A stretch of DNA of 64,000 nt, from positions 1 through 64,000 of the forward strand of contig NZ_JAMLDX010000007.1 in assembly GCF_024211275.1 (NCBI RefSeq), read 5' to 3'. Position 1 is the first letter of the stretch. Every line of letters starts with the position of its first letter. This document shows, in pieces, positions 1-12,626 of this stretch. The notes under the pieces were generated by a model that was not told where the DNA came from, did no database searches, and was given only the letters and a program-made list of their open reading frames with translations. The translations under genes and the position numbers were made by a program. The DNA is from Sphingomonas tagetis (GTDB lineage Bacteria > Pseudomonadota > Alphaproteobacteria > Sphingomonadales > Sphingomonadaceae).

Positions 1-37
1 GACGTGACGCCGCCAACGGCCCATGGCAGGACCGTAA

Positions 38-120
38 AACTATGCCGAGCCGACTACCTCAAAGCCCCACGAAAACCGCGTGATCCTGCGCCCGCTCGGC
101 ATAGTTGCGCGCTCGGCATA
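38..120. repeat. Three copies of a 10-bp repeat, one pair as a 13-bp inverted repeat
   Basis: TATGCCGAGC occurs at 41-50 on the plus strand and on the minus strand at 94-103 and 111-120. The first two copies extend to a perfect 13-bp inverted repeat (38-50 against 94-106); the last two are direct repeats 17 bp apart. The repeats sit directly upstream of a truncated HEPN gene at an apparently degenerate edge. The arrangement looks like a recombinase or regulator binding array, but no recombinase gene is visible here. Confidence 0.6.
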
Positions 121-121
121 A

Positions 122-394
122 ACGCCTCATGTCCACAATCTCGCATTTCTGCGCACGCAGGCCGAGCGGCTCGACCACCGGTTGCACGGCATCTGGCCAG
201 CGGCCACCCGCCGGGAGCGGGCGATGTTCGAGAAGCTCAAGGACGCCTATGTGAAGGCGCGTTACTCCAAGCATTACCGCATCAGCGAGGAAGAGTTGAT
301 CTGGCTCGGTGCCCGCGTCGAGGAGCTTGGCAGCGCCGTGCATGAGGTCTGTTCTGAGCGCCTCGCCGAGCTCGAGGCCGCCGTGCGGCGATAG
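122..394 (+). pseudogene. C-terminal remnant of a HEPN-domain protein
   Basis: An open frame follows the in-frame stop at 119-121 and ends at 394. It reads like the C-terminal part of a HEPN domain: HNLAFLRTQAERLD, then FEKLKDAYVKARYSKHY and ISEEELIWL. HEPN proteins in bacteria usually pair with a minimal nucleotidyltransferase as a toxin-antitoxin or nucleotide-modifying unit. The N-terminal half of the domain is missing, there is no convincing start (only a TTG at 182), and a repeat array sits where the rest of the gene should be. I read it as a fragment left by a rearrangement. The family call rests on remembered sequence patterns only. Confidence 0.55.
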
Positions 395-992
395 CCGCGC
401 GGCCACTTCACATATTTAGGAATGCTGACGCGCCCGGTACTCCCTGCGGACTACGCAAGGGCGCGGCGTCCGCATTCATGCGTCCACGGCGACGATCGAC
501 AATGTGCGTTTCGCGAATTCCAAACTCCGATTCGAGGACGCCCATTTTTCGGGCGAAAGGTTGGATATTTGCCGATGTAAGAGATAGATAGGCGGCCTGT
601 TACTGGCAAGACAGGTGCCGAGTACAGGCTTGCCCACCATTCGGGCACTGAAAGGTTGGGCGTTACAAGTTTAAGTGGATCGTGACGTAGCCGAAGATCC
701 TTACTCCGTTCCTGATGCGCCGAATGCCGCTGGCTCACGTTTCGACAGCACTTGGACAGGCCTAGAGTGCCAAATCAAACGGCATTCGCGCCAGAGCGCC
801 GCTTCCGGCGGAACGACGCGGAAAATTCTGATCCCTAGGTAAGGCTCTCATTGCTCGCCACCGGCGCCGCCATGGACATTCGCCCGACGCCTTGGCTCCC
901 GGGCCGGATCGGTGATGTCACCTTTGCGGGTGGCAGAGGGTTGGACCAGTGATTGCCGGCTTCAGCAGCCCTCTCTTCGGGCGACTTTGGCA
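395..992. other. Stretch without a convincing gene
   Basis: About 600 bases with no reading frame that has both a plausible start signal and a recognisable product. A 95-codon frame on the minus strand (451-738) shows no domain, no ribosome binding site and an odd composition. Base composition is less GC-rich than the genes to the right. The stretch is probably decayed accessory DNA. Confidence 0.5.
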
Positions 993-1160
993 TCAATCGC
1001 AAAAGTCAGGCGGTGTTGAGGACTCGATCTGCGCGCGCTGGTCATACTCGTCGGCCAGTTGCAGATGGGCTAGAGCAATGGCGTTGTCCTCGCACGTGGC
1101 AGCTTTTTCGCGCTCTTGGCTTGCACGTTTTCGATAATAGGCCGCATCGTCAGTAGACAT
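993..1160 (-). CDS. Small hypothetical protein (55 aa)
   Basis: The protein starts MSTDDAAYYRKRASQEREKA and contains a helical central part (AIALAHLQLADEYDQRA). Small proteins with a YYRxRAxxE start and an HLxLAxxYxxR core are common uncharacterised proteins in sphingomonads. The start at 1160 is preceded by GGAGG seven bases upstream; the frame stays open further upstream, but those codons look non-coding. No signal peptide or membrane segment is present and function is unknown. It stands alone in a decayed region, so whether it is still expressed is open. Confidence 0.65.
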   Translation of the reverse strand: MSTDDAAYYRKRASQEREKAATCEDNAIALAHLQLADEYDQRAQIESSTPPDFCD

Positions 1161-1659
1161 CGTTCGCCTCCATCGCGCGAGCGCCGGTTCAAATTTATGG
1201 GTACTGGATCCCCAAGGCCGGCAGTTCACCAATATGGATCAACTCCACGCCAGGGGGAAGAATGCGGATCAGATTCAAGCCCAGCGCACCCGAAAGGCCT
1301 GTCGCTATTACTCAGGCGACGATTTCCGTATTGGGGGAAACGCATACTGGCTTTCCGCCACCCCAAGCGTCGTTGGCACCGCCCAACTCATATGTTGCCC
1401 TGCCACGAGACAAAGCTATTTTGGAATCGGTTAAACAGACTTTCGCCCGAAGTGCGGCAAACCAGCAGTTCTAAACCTAAAGGTGCCCCCCCTCGTGCTC
1501 ACAAAGTCAGGCAACTGCGCACATCCCGGGGTTTGGCTGCTGGGCGCGATGTCAGTCAGCACGTCGGCGTTTCACGCGCCGCCATGCGCCGTGTGATCGA
1601 TACCGAATGGCCGCCTCTCCGATTGAGGGTGAGCCGTCACGTGGTACAGCGGGACAATT
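1161..1659. other. Stretch without a convincing gene; possible decayed HTH coding
   Basis: No intact gene is recognised in these 500 bases. In one plus-strand frame, about 1506-1600 translates to VRQLRTSRGL followed by DVSQHVGVSRAAMRRVI, which resembles an XRE-type helix-turn-helix (arginine-rich first helix, then GVSR recognition helix). It has no sensible start and continues into unlikely sequence, so at best it is a remnant. Confidence 0.3.
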
Positions 1660-2052
1660 ATGTCGGATCAGTATCGGCGAGAGATATCGCAGCTCGTCCA
1701 GGAAGCCGCATCATTGCGCAAGGCCATCGCAAAAGAAGGGGAGGCTGCCGCTAAGGCACGCGCGGAGGCAGGCTGGAAGCGGACAGAAGCGCAGAAGGCG
1801 GCCAACAAAGTTTCGCAGTTTGACGCTCTCCAGGCGTCGGCAAGCGCCGACAAGAGGGAGCGGCTGCTGAAAGCAAAATCCGCGAGCTTCACAGGGCCGC
1901 TCGTCGCCAACCTTGACCGTCAGCAGATGAAAAATTGGTATTTCCGATCTGCTCTGCGTAACGAGCAATCGGCAACTGACCGCGCAGAGACCCAAACTGA
2001 ACAAAAGGCTCAGTCGAGTGGCCCTGTCGATCTTAAGCCGAGCAATCCGTAG
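1660..2052 (+). CDS. Short coiled-coil protein, probably truncated
   Basis: A 130-aa product starting MSDQYRREISQLVQEAASLR. The first 100 residues are rich in Ala, Lys, Glu and Arg and should form long helices; the tail (SSGPVDLKPSNP) is Pro/Ser rich. The opening resembles the N-terminal coiled coil that, as I remember it, precedes a larger effector domain (for example TIR-type) in some proteobacterial proteins; no such domain follows here. The ribosome binding site before the ATG at 1660 is weak. It may be a truncated leftover of a conflict-system protein, in line with the HEPN fragment nearby. The family assignment is uncertain. Confidence 0.45.
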   Translation: MSDQYRREISQLVQEAASLRKAIAKEGEAAAKARAEAGWKRTEAQKAANKVSQFDALQASASADKRERLLKAKSASFTGPLVANLDRQQMKNWYFRSALRNEQSATDRAETQTEQKAQSSGPVDLKPSNP

Positions 2053-2216
2053 GGTTCGCATGGCGGAAATCGCGTGGCTCTGACCAGTGTCGGGCTGATC
2101 TCGCGCTCAACAGCACGCGATCGAGACACTTGCGCGCCCAAAACCGCCTCTAGTCCATCCGTTTGGACCTGCGTTCGTTCTCTGGGAAGCGCGATGGGCT
2201 CAATACGGGATCGTGG

Positions 2217-3386
2217 CTACAGCGGCAGCCCTACATAATTCTCCGCGATCGCGGTCTGCATCGCGGTCGAGCTCGCGACATAGTCCAGCTCGGCGGCCTG
2301 CATGCGATGCTCGAACGCACCGTCCTCAGGGAAGCGGTGCATCAGCTTGGTCAGCTGCCAGCTGAACCGCTCGGCCTTCCAGATCCGCGCCAGCGCCCTG
2401 GCCTCGTAACCGGCCAGCCCGTCCTCGTCGCCGCCGGTGAAGAACGCGATCAGCGCATCTGACAGATAGGCCACGTCCGAAGCCGCCAGATTCAGCCCCT
2501 TGGCCCCGGTCGGCGGCACGATATGCGCGCTGTCCCCGGCGAGGAACAGCCGCTCGTGCCGCATCGTCTCGAACACGTAGGAGCGCAGCGGCGCGATCGA
2601 CATCTCCAGCGCCTTGCCCCGCGTCACGCCGTGGCTGCTGATCGGATCGAAGCGCACCGCGAGCTCGTCCCACAGCCGGTCCTCGCTCCAGTCCTCGATC
2701 CGGTCGGTCAGCGGCACCTGAATATAATAGCGGCTGCGCGTCTTAGAGCGCATCGACGCCAGCGCGAACCCGCGATCGGTATTGGCATAGATCAGCTCGT
2801 CATGGCACGGCGGCACATCGGCCAGGATGCCGAGCCAGCCGAACGGATATTCCTGGCTATATTCGCGCACCGCCGAGGCCGGGATCGCCTTGCGCGACGG
2901 CCCGTGAAAGCCGTCACAGCCCGCCACGAACGCGCAGTCCAGCCGCTGTTCCACCCCGTCCTTCACGAAGGTCAGGCAGGGCGCATCGCCTTCGACGCCG
3001 TGAATCGCAACGTCCTTCGCCTCGAACACGATCTCCAGCCCGCGCTCGGGCGCCGCGTCCATCAGGTCGCGAGTCAGCTCAGTCTGGCCATAGACCGTGA
3101 CATGCTTGCCGGTCAGCGCAGTGATGTCGATGCGGATCAGCCGGTCGTTGGTGGCGAGGTTGAAGCCCTGCTCGATCAGCCCCTCGGCATTCATTCGGCT
3201 GTCGATGCCGAGCTTGGTCATCAACCCGGTGGTCACCGTCTCCAGCACGCCCGCGCGGATCCGCCCCAGCACATAGTCGCGCGATTGCCGTTCGACGACG
3301 ACGCACTCGACGCCCGCCTGTTTGAGCAGATGACCGAGCAGCAGCCCCGATGGTCCCGCCCCGATGATCGCGACTTGAGTCTTCAC
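2217..3386 (-). CDS. pobA: 4-hydroxybenzoate 3-monooxygenase
   Basis: Flavoprotein hydroxylase converting 4-hydroxybenzoate to protocatechuate with NAD(P)H and O2, feeding the lig pathway encoded by the same operon. The 389-aa length is normal for PobA. Visible signatures are the FAD dinucleotide motif GAGPSG (residues 9-14), the CDG motif near 157-159, SRYYIQV (218-224) and the second FAD motif GDSAHIVPP (284-292). It starts with GTG overlapping the ligC stop codon (GTGA), so translation is probably coupled. It is the last gene of the minus-strand operon; no separate pobR regulator is present, so the LysR protein at 7688-8896 is the obvious candidate regulator. Confidence 0.95.
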   Translation of the reverse strand: MKTQVAIIGAGPSGLLLGHLLKQAGVECVVVERQSRDYVLGRIRAGVLETVTTGLMTKLGIDSRMNAEGLIEQGFNLATNDRLIRIDITALTGKHVTVYGQTELTRDLMDAAPERGLEIVFEAKDVAIHGVEGDAPCLTFVKDGVEQRLDCAFVAGCDGFHGPSRKAIPASAVREYSQEYPFGWLGILADVPPCHDELIYANTDRGFALASMRSKTRSRYYIQVPLTDRIEDWSEDRLWDELAVRFDPISSHGVTRGKALEMSIAPLRSYVFETMRHERLFLAGDSAHIVPPTGAKGLNLAASDVAYLSDALIAFFTGGDEDGLAGYEARALARIWKAERFSWQLTKLMHRFPEDGAFEHRMQAAELDYVASSTAMQTAIAENYVGLPL

Positions 3387-4330
3387 CTTGCCGCTTCCAG
3401 CTGCTTCTCGAGCGCGTCGAGCACGCGGTAGCAGGGCAGCACCTGCGCCACGCTCGAATTGGGCTCGCGGCCTTCGCGGATCGCTGCGATGAACTCGCGG
3501 TCCTGCAATTCGATGCCGTTGCTCGACACCGCCACGCCCGACAGATCGATCGGCTCTTCCTTGCCGGTCACCAGATCGTCGTAGCGCGCGATCCAGGTGC
3601 CGTTGTCGCCGATATAGCGGAAGAAGGTGCCGAGCGGCCCGTCATTGTTGAAGCTGAGCGAGAGCGTGCAGATCGCCCCGCTCTGCGCCTTGAGCTGGAT
3701 CGACATGTCCATCGCGATGCCGAGTTCGGGATGATGCGGCCCCTCGATGGCGTTCGCCGCGACGATCGGCCCGGCCTGCCAGGCGAACAGGTCCACGGTA
3801 TGCGCGGCATGATGCCACAGCAGATGATCGGTCCACGACCGCGCCTCGCCCTTGGCGTTCATGTTCTTGCGGCGGAAGAAATAGGTCTGGACGTCCATCT
3901 GCTGGATGTTCAGCTCGCCCGCCACGATCTTGTCGTGGATGTACTGGTGGCTCGGGTTGAACCGCCGCGTGTGCCCGACCATGCAGGTAAGGCCGGTTTC
4001 CTGGCTCTTGGCCAGCACCGCCTCGGCATCGGCCAGGCTGTCGGCGAGCGGGATCTCGACCTGCACATGCTTGCCGGCATCCATGCATTGCATCGCCTGG
4101 GCGGCGTGCATCTGGGTCGGCGTGCACAGGATCACCGCGTCGAGGCCCGGCTGCTCCAGCGCCTCGGCCAGCTCGGTGGTGGCGTGCGCGATGCCATATT
4201 TGTCGGCCACCGCCTGCGTCGGCTCCAGCCGCCGCCCGACGACCGAAATCACCTCGACGCCGTCGATATTCTTGAGGCCATCGAGATGCTTTTCGCCGAA
4301 TGCGCCGGCGCCCGCGAGTGCGATCTTCAT
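3383..4330 (-). CDS. ligC: 4-carboxy-2-hydroxymuconate-6-semialdehyde dehydrogenase
   Basis: GFO/IDH/MocA-type NAD(P)-dependent oxidoreductase of 315 aa, the size of SYK-6 LigC. It oxidises the hemiacetal form of CHMS, the LigAB product, to 2-pyrone-4,6-dicarboxylate. The Rossmann motif GAGAFG lies at residues 7-12 and the second domain contains the HTRRFNP stretch. ATG start at 4330, 22 bp after the ligB stop; its TGA overlaps the pobA GTG. Gene order ligA-ligB-ligC matches the known sphingomonad arrangement, which makes the call firm. Confidence 0.94.
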   Translation of the reverse strand: MKIALAGAGAFGEKHLDGLKNIDGVEVISVVGRRLEPTQAVADKYGIAHATTELAEALEQPGLDAVILCTPTQMHAAQAMQCMDAGKHVQVEIPLADSLADAEAVLAKSQETGLTCMVGHTRRFNPSHQYIHDKIVAGELNIQQMDVQTYFFRRKNMNAKGEARSWTDHLLWHHAAHTVDLFAWQAGPIVAANAIEGPHHPELGIAMDMSIQLKAQSGAICTLSLSFNNDGPLGTFFRYIGDNGTWIARYDDLVTGKEEPIDLSGVAVSSNGIELQDREFIAAIREGREPNSSVAQVLPCYRVLDALEKQLEAAR

Positions 4331-4352
4331 GTCAGTCTCCAGTCTCGGAAAT

Positions 4353-5649
<1,297 letters not shown>

Positions 5650-5653
<4 letters not shown>

Positions 5654-6669
5654 AGCCCGCGCGCCTTCAGCCTGGCGTCGAGCCGCGGGAACACCCGCCG
5701 CGCATTGCCTTCAAAGATCGCGGAACGCTCGGCATCGCTGATGTCCAGCGCGTCGACATAGCGCTTGGTGTCATCGAAATACTGCCCGGTGGTCGGGTCG
5801 ATCCCGCGCACCGCACCGACCATCTCGCTGCCGAACAGAATATTCTTGTTCTCGATCACATCGGCCAGCAGGTCGATGCCCGGCTGGTGATAGACGCAGG
5901 TGTCGAAGAAGATGTTGTTCATCAGATGCGTGTCGAGCGCCGGCTTCTTGAGCATGTCGGCAAGGCCGCGATAGCGCCCCCAATGATAGGGCACCGCGCC
6001 GCCGCCATGCGGGATGATGAATTTGAGCGTCGGGAAATCGGCGAACAGGTCGCCCTCCAGCAGCTGCATGAACGCCACCGTGTCGGCCGCGATATAATAG
6101 CCGCCAGTCGCGTGCATCGCAGGATTGCAGCTGCCCGAGACGTGGATCATCGCCGGCACGTCCAGCTCGACCATCTTCTCGTAGAAAGGATACCAGTAAC
6201 GGTCGGTCAGCGGCGGATGGGTGAAATGCCCGCCGCCCGGATCGGGGTTGAGGTTGCAGCCGATGAAGCCCAGCTCGGTTACACAGCGCTCGAGCTCCGC
6301 GATCGAGTTCGACATGTCGGCCTTGGGCGATTGCGGCAGCATGCACACGCCGACGAAGGTCTCGGGGAACAGGCCAACAACGCGCGCGATCAGATCGTTG
6401 CAGCGGATCGCCCATTCCTTCGCGACCGCCTCGTCGCCGACATGCGGCGCCATCGCCGAGGCGCGCGGCGAGAAGATCGTCAGGTCCGCGCCGCGCTCCT
6501 TGATCAAGCGCAGCTGGTTCGCCTCGATCGTCTCGCGAATCTCGTCGTCACTGATCTCGGGGTAAGGCGGCGGCGTGGTGCCGGCCTTGAACGCCGCCTT
6601 CTGTTCCTCGCGCCAGGCATCGTGGCCCTTGGGCAGCACCGTATAATGGCCATGACAGTCGATGATCAC
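5650..6669 (-). CDS. ligJ: 4-oxalomesaconate hydratase
   Basis: Amidohydrolase-superfamily metal enzyme of 339 aa. It hydrates the LigU product (keto form of oxalomesaconate) to 4-carboxy-4-hydroxy-2-oxoadipate (CHA). Expected zinc ligands are visible: His6 and His8 in DCHGHYT, His176 in AMIHVSG and Glu282 in GSEMVG, each close to or equal in position to those of SYK-6 LigJ. A further HGGGAVPYHWGRYRG segment is family-typical. GTG start overlapping the stop of the DUF1932 gene. Confidence 0.94.
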
Positions 6670-7529
6670 GCGGCCTGTTCCTCTCGTGTGTTTTCGATGA
6701 TGGCGAGCTTCGCCGCCAATCCTTCGGGCGGCACCGCGCCCATCGCACCGATTTCGCGTTGCCGTGCGATCGTGCCGTGCGTCATCGCCGGCTCGATGCC
6801 CAGTTCTTCGAGCGTCTTCGCGACCTCTTCCATCTCGGCGGCGCGGCGGGTGCCGTGCGCCAGCATGCGGTCGAGATTATAGTCGGCGCGCGCAGTCCAG
6901 CCCTGTTCCTTCCAGCTCGCGTCGAGCGAAGCGAGCACGGCATCGCGCACGCCGGCGCGTTCCGCCGCCAGCACGCATTCGGCGGTCAGCGCCTCGATTC
7001 CCTTGACCATCACCGAGCGGATCATCTTGATCGCCGAGGCATCGCCGATGTTCGGCCCGGCGACGCGGACCTTGGTGAAGCCGTAATCGCGCAGCATTGC
7101 TGCCGCCGCATTGGCGTGCGGTCCGGCGACCAGCAGCGGTACGCCCAGCTTCGCCGGATGCACCGGCGCCATCACCCCGACATCGACATAACGTCCGCCC
7201 GCCACCTCGATCGCAGCGGCGGCCTCACGCTTGGTCCCCGGCGCGACGCTGTTCATGTCGAGCCATAATGCCCCCGCGTCCAGCAGCGGCGCATAGTCGC
7301 GCGCCGCAGGCACCGCCTGATCTGCCGTTACGAGCGAGAGGATTACGCCCGCCCCGGTCAGCGCCTCGCGCGCGGTCTCATGCCCCTCGACGCCCGCCGC
7401 GTCATAGTCGGCCAGCTTGCCGGGCCGATCGGCGGCGATCATCGTCTTCCGGTCATAGGCGTGCGCGCCGGGCCGCGCGAATGCCTGCCCCCCCTCGCCA
7501 AAGCCGACAAAGGTGATCGTCGCGGTCAT
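6666..7529 (-). CDS. NAD(P)-dependent oxidoreductase, DUF1932 family, in the lig operon
   Basis: A 287-aa protein related to beta-hydroxyacid dehydrogenases: N-terminal Rossmann fold (TFVGFGEGGQAFA), a D-x-N-S-V-A-P-G-T-K segment typical of this superfamily, a Lys-containing active-site helix (GDASAIKMIRSVMVKG) and a C-terminal DUF1932 domain. It is the first gene of the operon and is translationally coupled to ligJ (GTGA). It is not needed for the textbook PCA 4,5-cleavage route, so its substrate is unknown; reduction or oxidation of a 2-oxo/2-hydroxy acid intermediate or by-product would fit. ATG start at 7529. Confidence 0.75.
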   Translation of the reverse strand: MTATITFVGFGEGGQAFARPGAHAYDRKTMIAADRPGKLADYDAAGVEGHETAREALTGAGVILSLVTADQAVPAARDYAPLLDAGALWLDMNSVAPGTKREAAAAIEVAGGRYVDVGVMAPVHPAKLGVPLLVAGPHANAAAAMLRDYGFTKVRVAGPNIGDASAIKMIRSVMVKGIEALTAECVLAAERAGVRDAVLASLDASWKEQGWTARADYNLDRMLAHGTRRAAEMEEVAKTLEELGIEPAMTHGTIARQREIGAMGAVPPEGLAAKLAIIENTREEQAA

Positions 7530-7668
7530 TTACAGCCTCGGCCGTATCGCGCGTCGTCAGTGCCCACCGCAAACGCGACGCCGATGCGCGCTGCATCACA
7601 AGATCGGTGTTGTCTGCGTTGTTGCTGCATGATTTTGGCCGGATAGCGGCGTCACCCGCAATCAGGCC

Positions 7669-7682
7669 AATCCAATTGGATT
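7669..7682. promoter_or_regulatory. Perfect 14-bp palindrome upstream of the ligJABC-pobA operon
   Basis: AATCCAATTGGATT is a perfect palindrome 140 bp before the DUF1932 start and 6 bp beyond the lysR stop codon. It is AT-rich in a GC-rich context. It may be an operator or part of the operon promoter region; the binding protein is unknown. Confidence 0.4.
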
Positions 7683-7687
7683 TCAAC

Positions 7688-8896
7688 TTATCGATTTTCC
7701 TGAAGTCTGGTTTCCAACGTGGCGCGGTGCAGCAGGTCGATGAAGCGCGCCTGGCTCGCAGTCGGCCGCCAGCCGCTGCGCGTGCTGATCCCGATCGTGC
7801 GCACCGTGTCGGGCAGGTCGGGGCCAATCCGCACGAGCATGCCGGCCTCGACCTCGAGCGCGACCTGATCGGGCGAGAGCAACGTCAGCAGGTCGCTCTG
7901 CGCGAGCAATCCGCGGATCACCATTACCGACCCGCACTCGACCGGCACCGACGGCGCGGATCCCTGGCCGAACATCGCCTCCCAATGCGCGCGCAGCGGC
8001 GTGCCGTGCGGCCCCACCACCCACGCCTGCGAGGCGAGTTTAGCCAGGTTCGGCGCCTGCCCGGCGAGCGGGTGCCCGCGCCGCGCGAAGATGGCGAGCT
8101 GGTCGCTGAACAGCGGCACCTGCTCCACGCCCTGTGGCGCTTCCTCGCGCAGCGCGCCGACCATCAGGTCGATCACCCCGTCGAGCAGCGGATCGACGAG
8201 TTCGCGCCATGAGCCTTCGACCACGTCGACCACCGCGCGCGGCGCTTCGCCGAGAAACAACGCGAGCGCGCGCGGCAGCAACAGCGCGCGGCTGAGCGGC
8301 ATCGCGCCGACCGCGATCCGCCCGGCCTCGCCTTCGTCGCCGCGCGCTTCCGCGATGCCGGCCGCGATCTCGCCAGCGGCCAGCCGGACCCCGCGCGCGA
8401 GCGAGCGGCCAGCCGGCGTCAGCATCATCCCGCGTCCCCGCCGCTCGGCCAGCGGCGTGGCGCAAATTTGCTCCAGTTCGCGCACCGCGCGGTGGATCGC
8501 AGGCTGCGACAAGCCGCTCGCGGCGGCCGCGCCGGCAAAACCCTGCGCATCGGCAAAGTGCAGGAAGGCCTCTATCTGCGTCGCGGTCATCAGTCGCTCG
8601 GGCCGCGCGAAGCCGCGAGCGCCGCCCCGGCCGGTTCGCCGCGACGCTGCGGCCAGCGCGTTGAACGCCCGGTCCGCGCGTTCGGCCAGCGCATCGCCCG
8701 CGGCGGTCGGCGTGACGCCGTCCGAATGCCGATCGAACAGCGACACGCCGAGCTGCCGCTCCAGCTTGCCCAGCCCCTGCGTCAAGGCAGGCTGCGACAG
8801 CCCCGCGGCATCGGCGGCACGGTTCAGGCTGCGCTGCGCGATCACGTCGCCCAGCGCGCGCAGGTGGCGGAGGTTGAGATCGAACGGCTTGATCAT
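7688..8896 (-). CDS. LysR-family regulator with two tandem HTH domains
   Basis: Transcription regulator of about 402 aa; ordinary LysR proteins have about 300. Residues about 7-70 are one complete LysR HTH ([34 protein letters not shown], then VTPTAAG). Residues about 103-170 are a second one ([43 protein letters not shown]). A single substrate-binding domain follows. It lies between two lig operons and is divergent from ligK, so it is the likely activator responding to an aromatic intermediate. Start taken at the ATG at 8896 because conserved coding begins there; no strong ribosome binding site is visible. Confidence 0.88.
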   Translation of the reverse strand: MIKPFDLNLRHLRALGDVIAQRSLNRAADAAGLSQPALTQGLGKLERQLGVSLFDRHSDGVTPTAAGDALAERADRAFNALAAASRRTGRGGARGFARPERLMTATQIEAFLHFADAQGFAGAAAASGLSQPAIHRAVRELEQICATPLAERRGRGMMLTPAGRSLARGVRLAAGEIAAGIAEARGDEGEAGRIAVGAMPLSRALLLPRALALFLGEAPRAVVDVVEGSWRELVDPLLDGVIDLMVGALREEAPQGVEQVPLFSDQLAIFARRGHPLAGQAPNLAKLASQAWVVGPHGTPLRAHWEAMFGQGSAPSVPVECGSVMVIRGLLAQSDLLTLLSPDQVALEVEAGMLVRIGPDLPDTVRTIGISTRSGWRPTASQARFIDLLHRATLETRLQENR

Positions 8897-8905
8897 GACG
8901 GTAAT

Positions 8906-8920
8906 ATAGCAAAATCTTAT
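8906..8920. promoter_or_regulatory. LysR-type operator candidate in the lysR-ligK divergent region
   Basis: On the minus strand ATAAGATTTTGCTAT has the T-N11-A layout of LysR-type boxes with ATA/TAT ends. It lies 10-24 bp upstream of the lysR start and about 80 bp upstream of ligK, a usual place for an autoregulatory site. A second short inverted repeat, CGCA-N2-TGCG, follows at 8921-8930. Confidence 0.5.
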
Positions 8921-8998
8921 CGCACATGCGCAAGTTGGATTGGCTTCCGTCCCACGCACGCGGGACGGGGACCCAACGCCCAGAATCCGGAGGACCCG

Positions 8999-9662
8999 AT
9001 GGCCGTCGTCGTGCAGAATATCGAGCGCCCAAACTTAAGCGTTATCAACGGTTTGGCTGCCGCCGGCGTCGCCACGGTGCACGAGGCGCAGGGCCGTATC
9101 GGCCTGCTCGGCCACCAGATGCGCCCGATCTACCCCGGCGCACGCATCGCCGGCAGCGCCGTCACCATCTCCTCTCCACCCGGCGACAACTGGATGGTGC
9201 ATGTCGCGATCGAGCAGCTGGAGGAAGGCGACATCCTCGTCCTCGCGCCGACAAGTCCTTGTTTCGACGGCTATTTCGGCGACCTGCTGGCGACCAGCGC
9301 GATGGCGCGTGGCTGCCGCGGGCTGGTGATCGACGCCGGCGTGCGCGACGTGCGCGATCTCACGCAGATGGGCTTTCCGGTGTGGTCGAAAGCGGTGTTC
9401 GCGCAGGGCACGGTCAAGAACACGCTGGGGTCGGTCAACGTGCCGATCGTCTGTGCCGGCGCGGCGATCGAGGCAGGTGACGTGATCGTCGCCGACGATG
9501 ACGGGGTGTGCGTGGTCAAGCGTGCCGACGCCGCGTCGGTGCTGGAGAAAGCGCAGGCTCGCGAGGCGGCGGAGGAAGCCAAGCGGCAGCGGCTGGCCGC
9601 GGGCGAGCTTGGCCTCGATATCTACAATATGCGGCCGCGGCTCGAGGAGATGGGCCTCAAAT

Positions 9663-9670
<8 letters not shown>
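8999..9670 (+). CDS. ligK: 4-carboxy-4-hydroxy-2-oxoadipate aldolase
   Basis: 223-aa aldolase of the RraA-like HMG/CHA class, close to the 228 aa of SYK-6 LigK. It cleaves CHA to pyruvate and oxaloacetate, the last step of the pathway, with a divalent metal. Family features are the [12 protein letters not shown] loop (94-105) and the Arg116-Asp117 pair in [12 protein letters not shown] good ribosome binding site (GGAGGA) precedes the ATG at 8999; the open frame further upstream runs antisense into lysR and is ignored. It is the first gene of the plus-strand operon and overlaps ligU by 8 bp. Confidence 0.94.
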
Positions 9671-12594
<2,924 letters not shown>

Positions 12595-12626
12595 CACGCC
12601 GGCGGGTGACCGCTAACCTGCGGACG

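Noticed and set aside
4..406. Overlapping 113- and 115-codon frames at the left edge
   Set aside because: Both cover the HEPN remnant in other frames and show no recognisable motif.
451..738. 95-codon minus-strand frame
   Set aside because: No ribosome binding site, no domain, composition unlike neighbouring genes; treated as non-coding.
872..952. 26-codon frame MDIRPTPWLPGR to stop
   Set aside because: Looks protein-like for a few residues but has no start signal and is too short to support.
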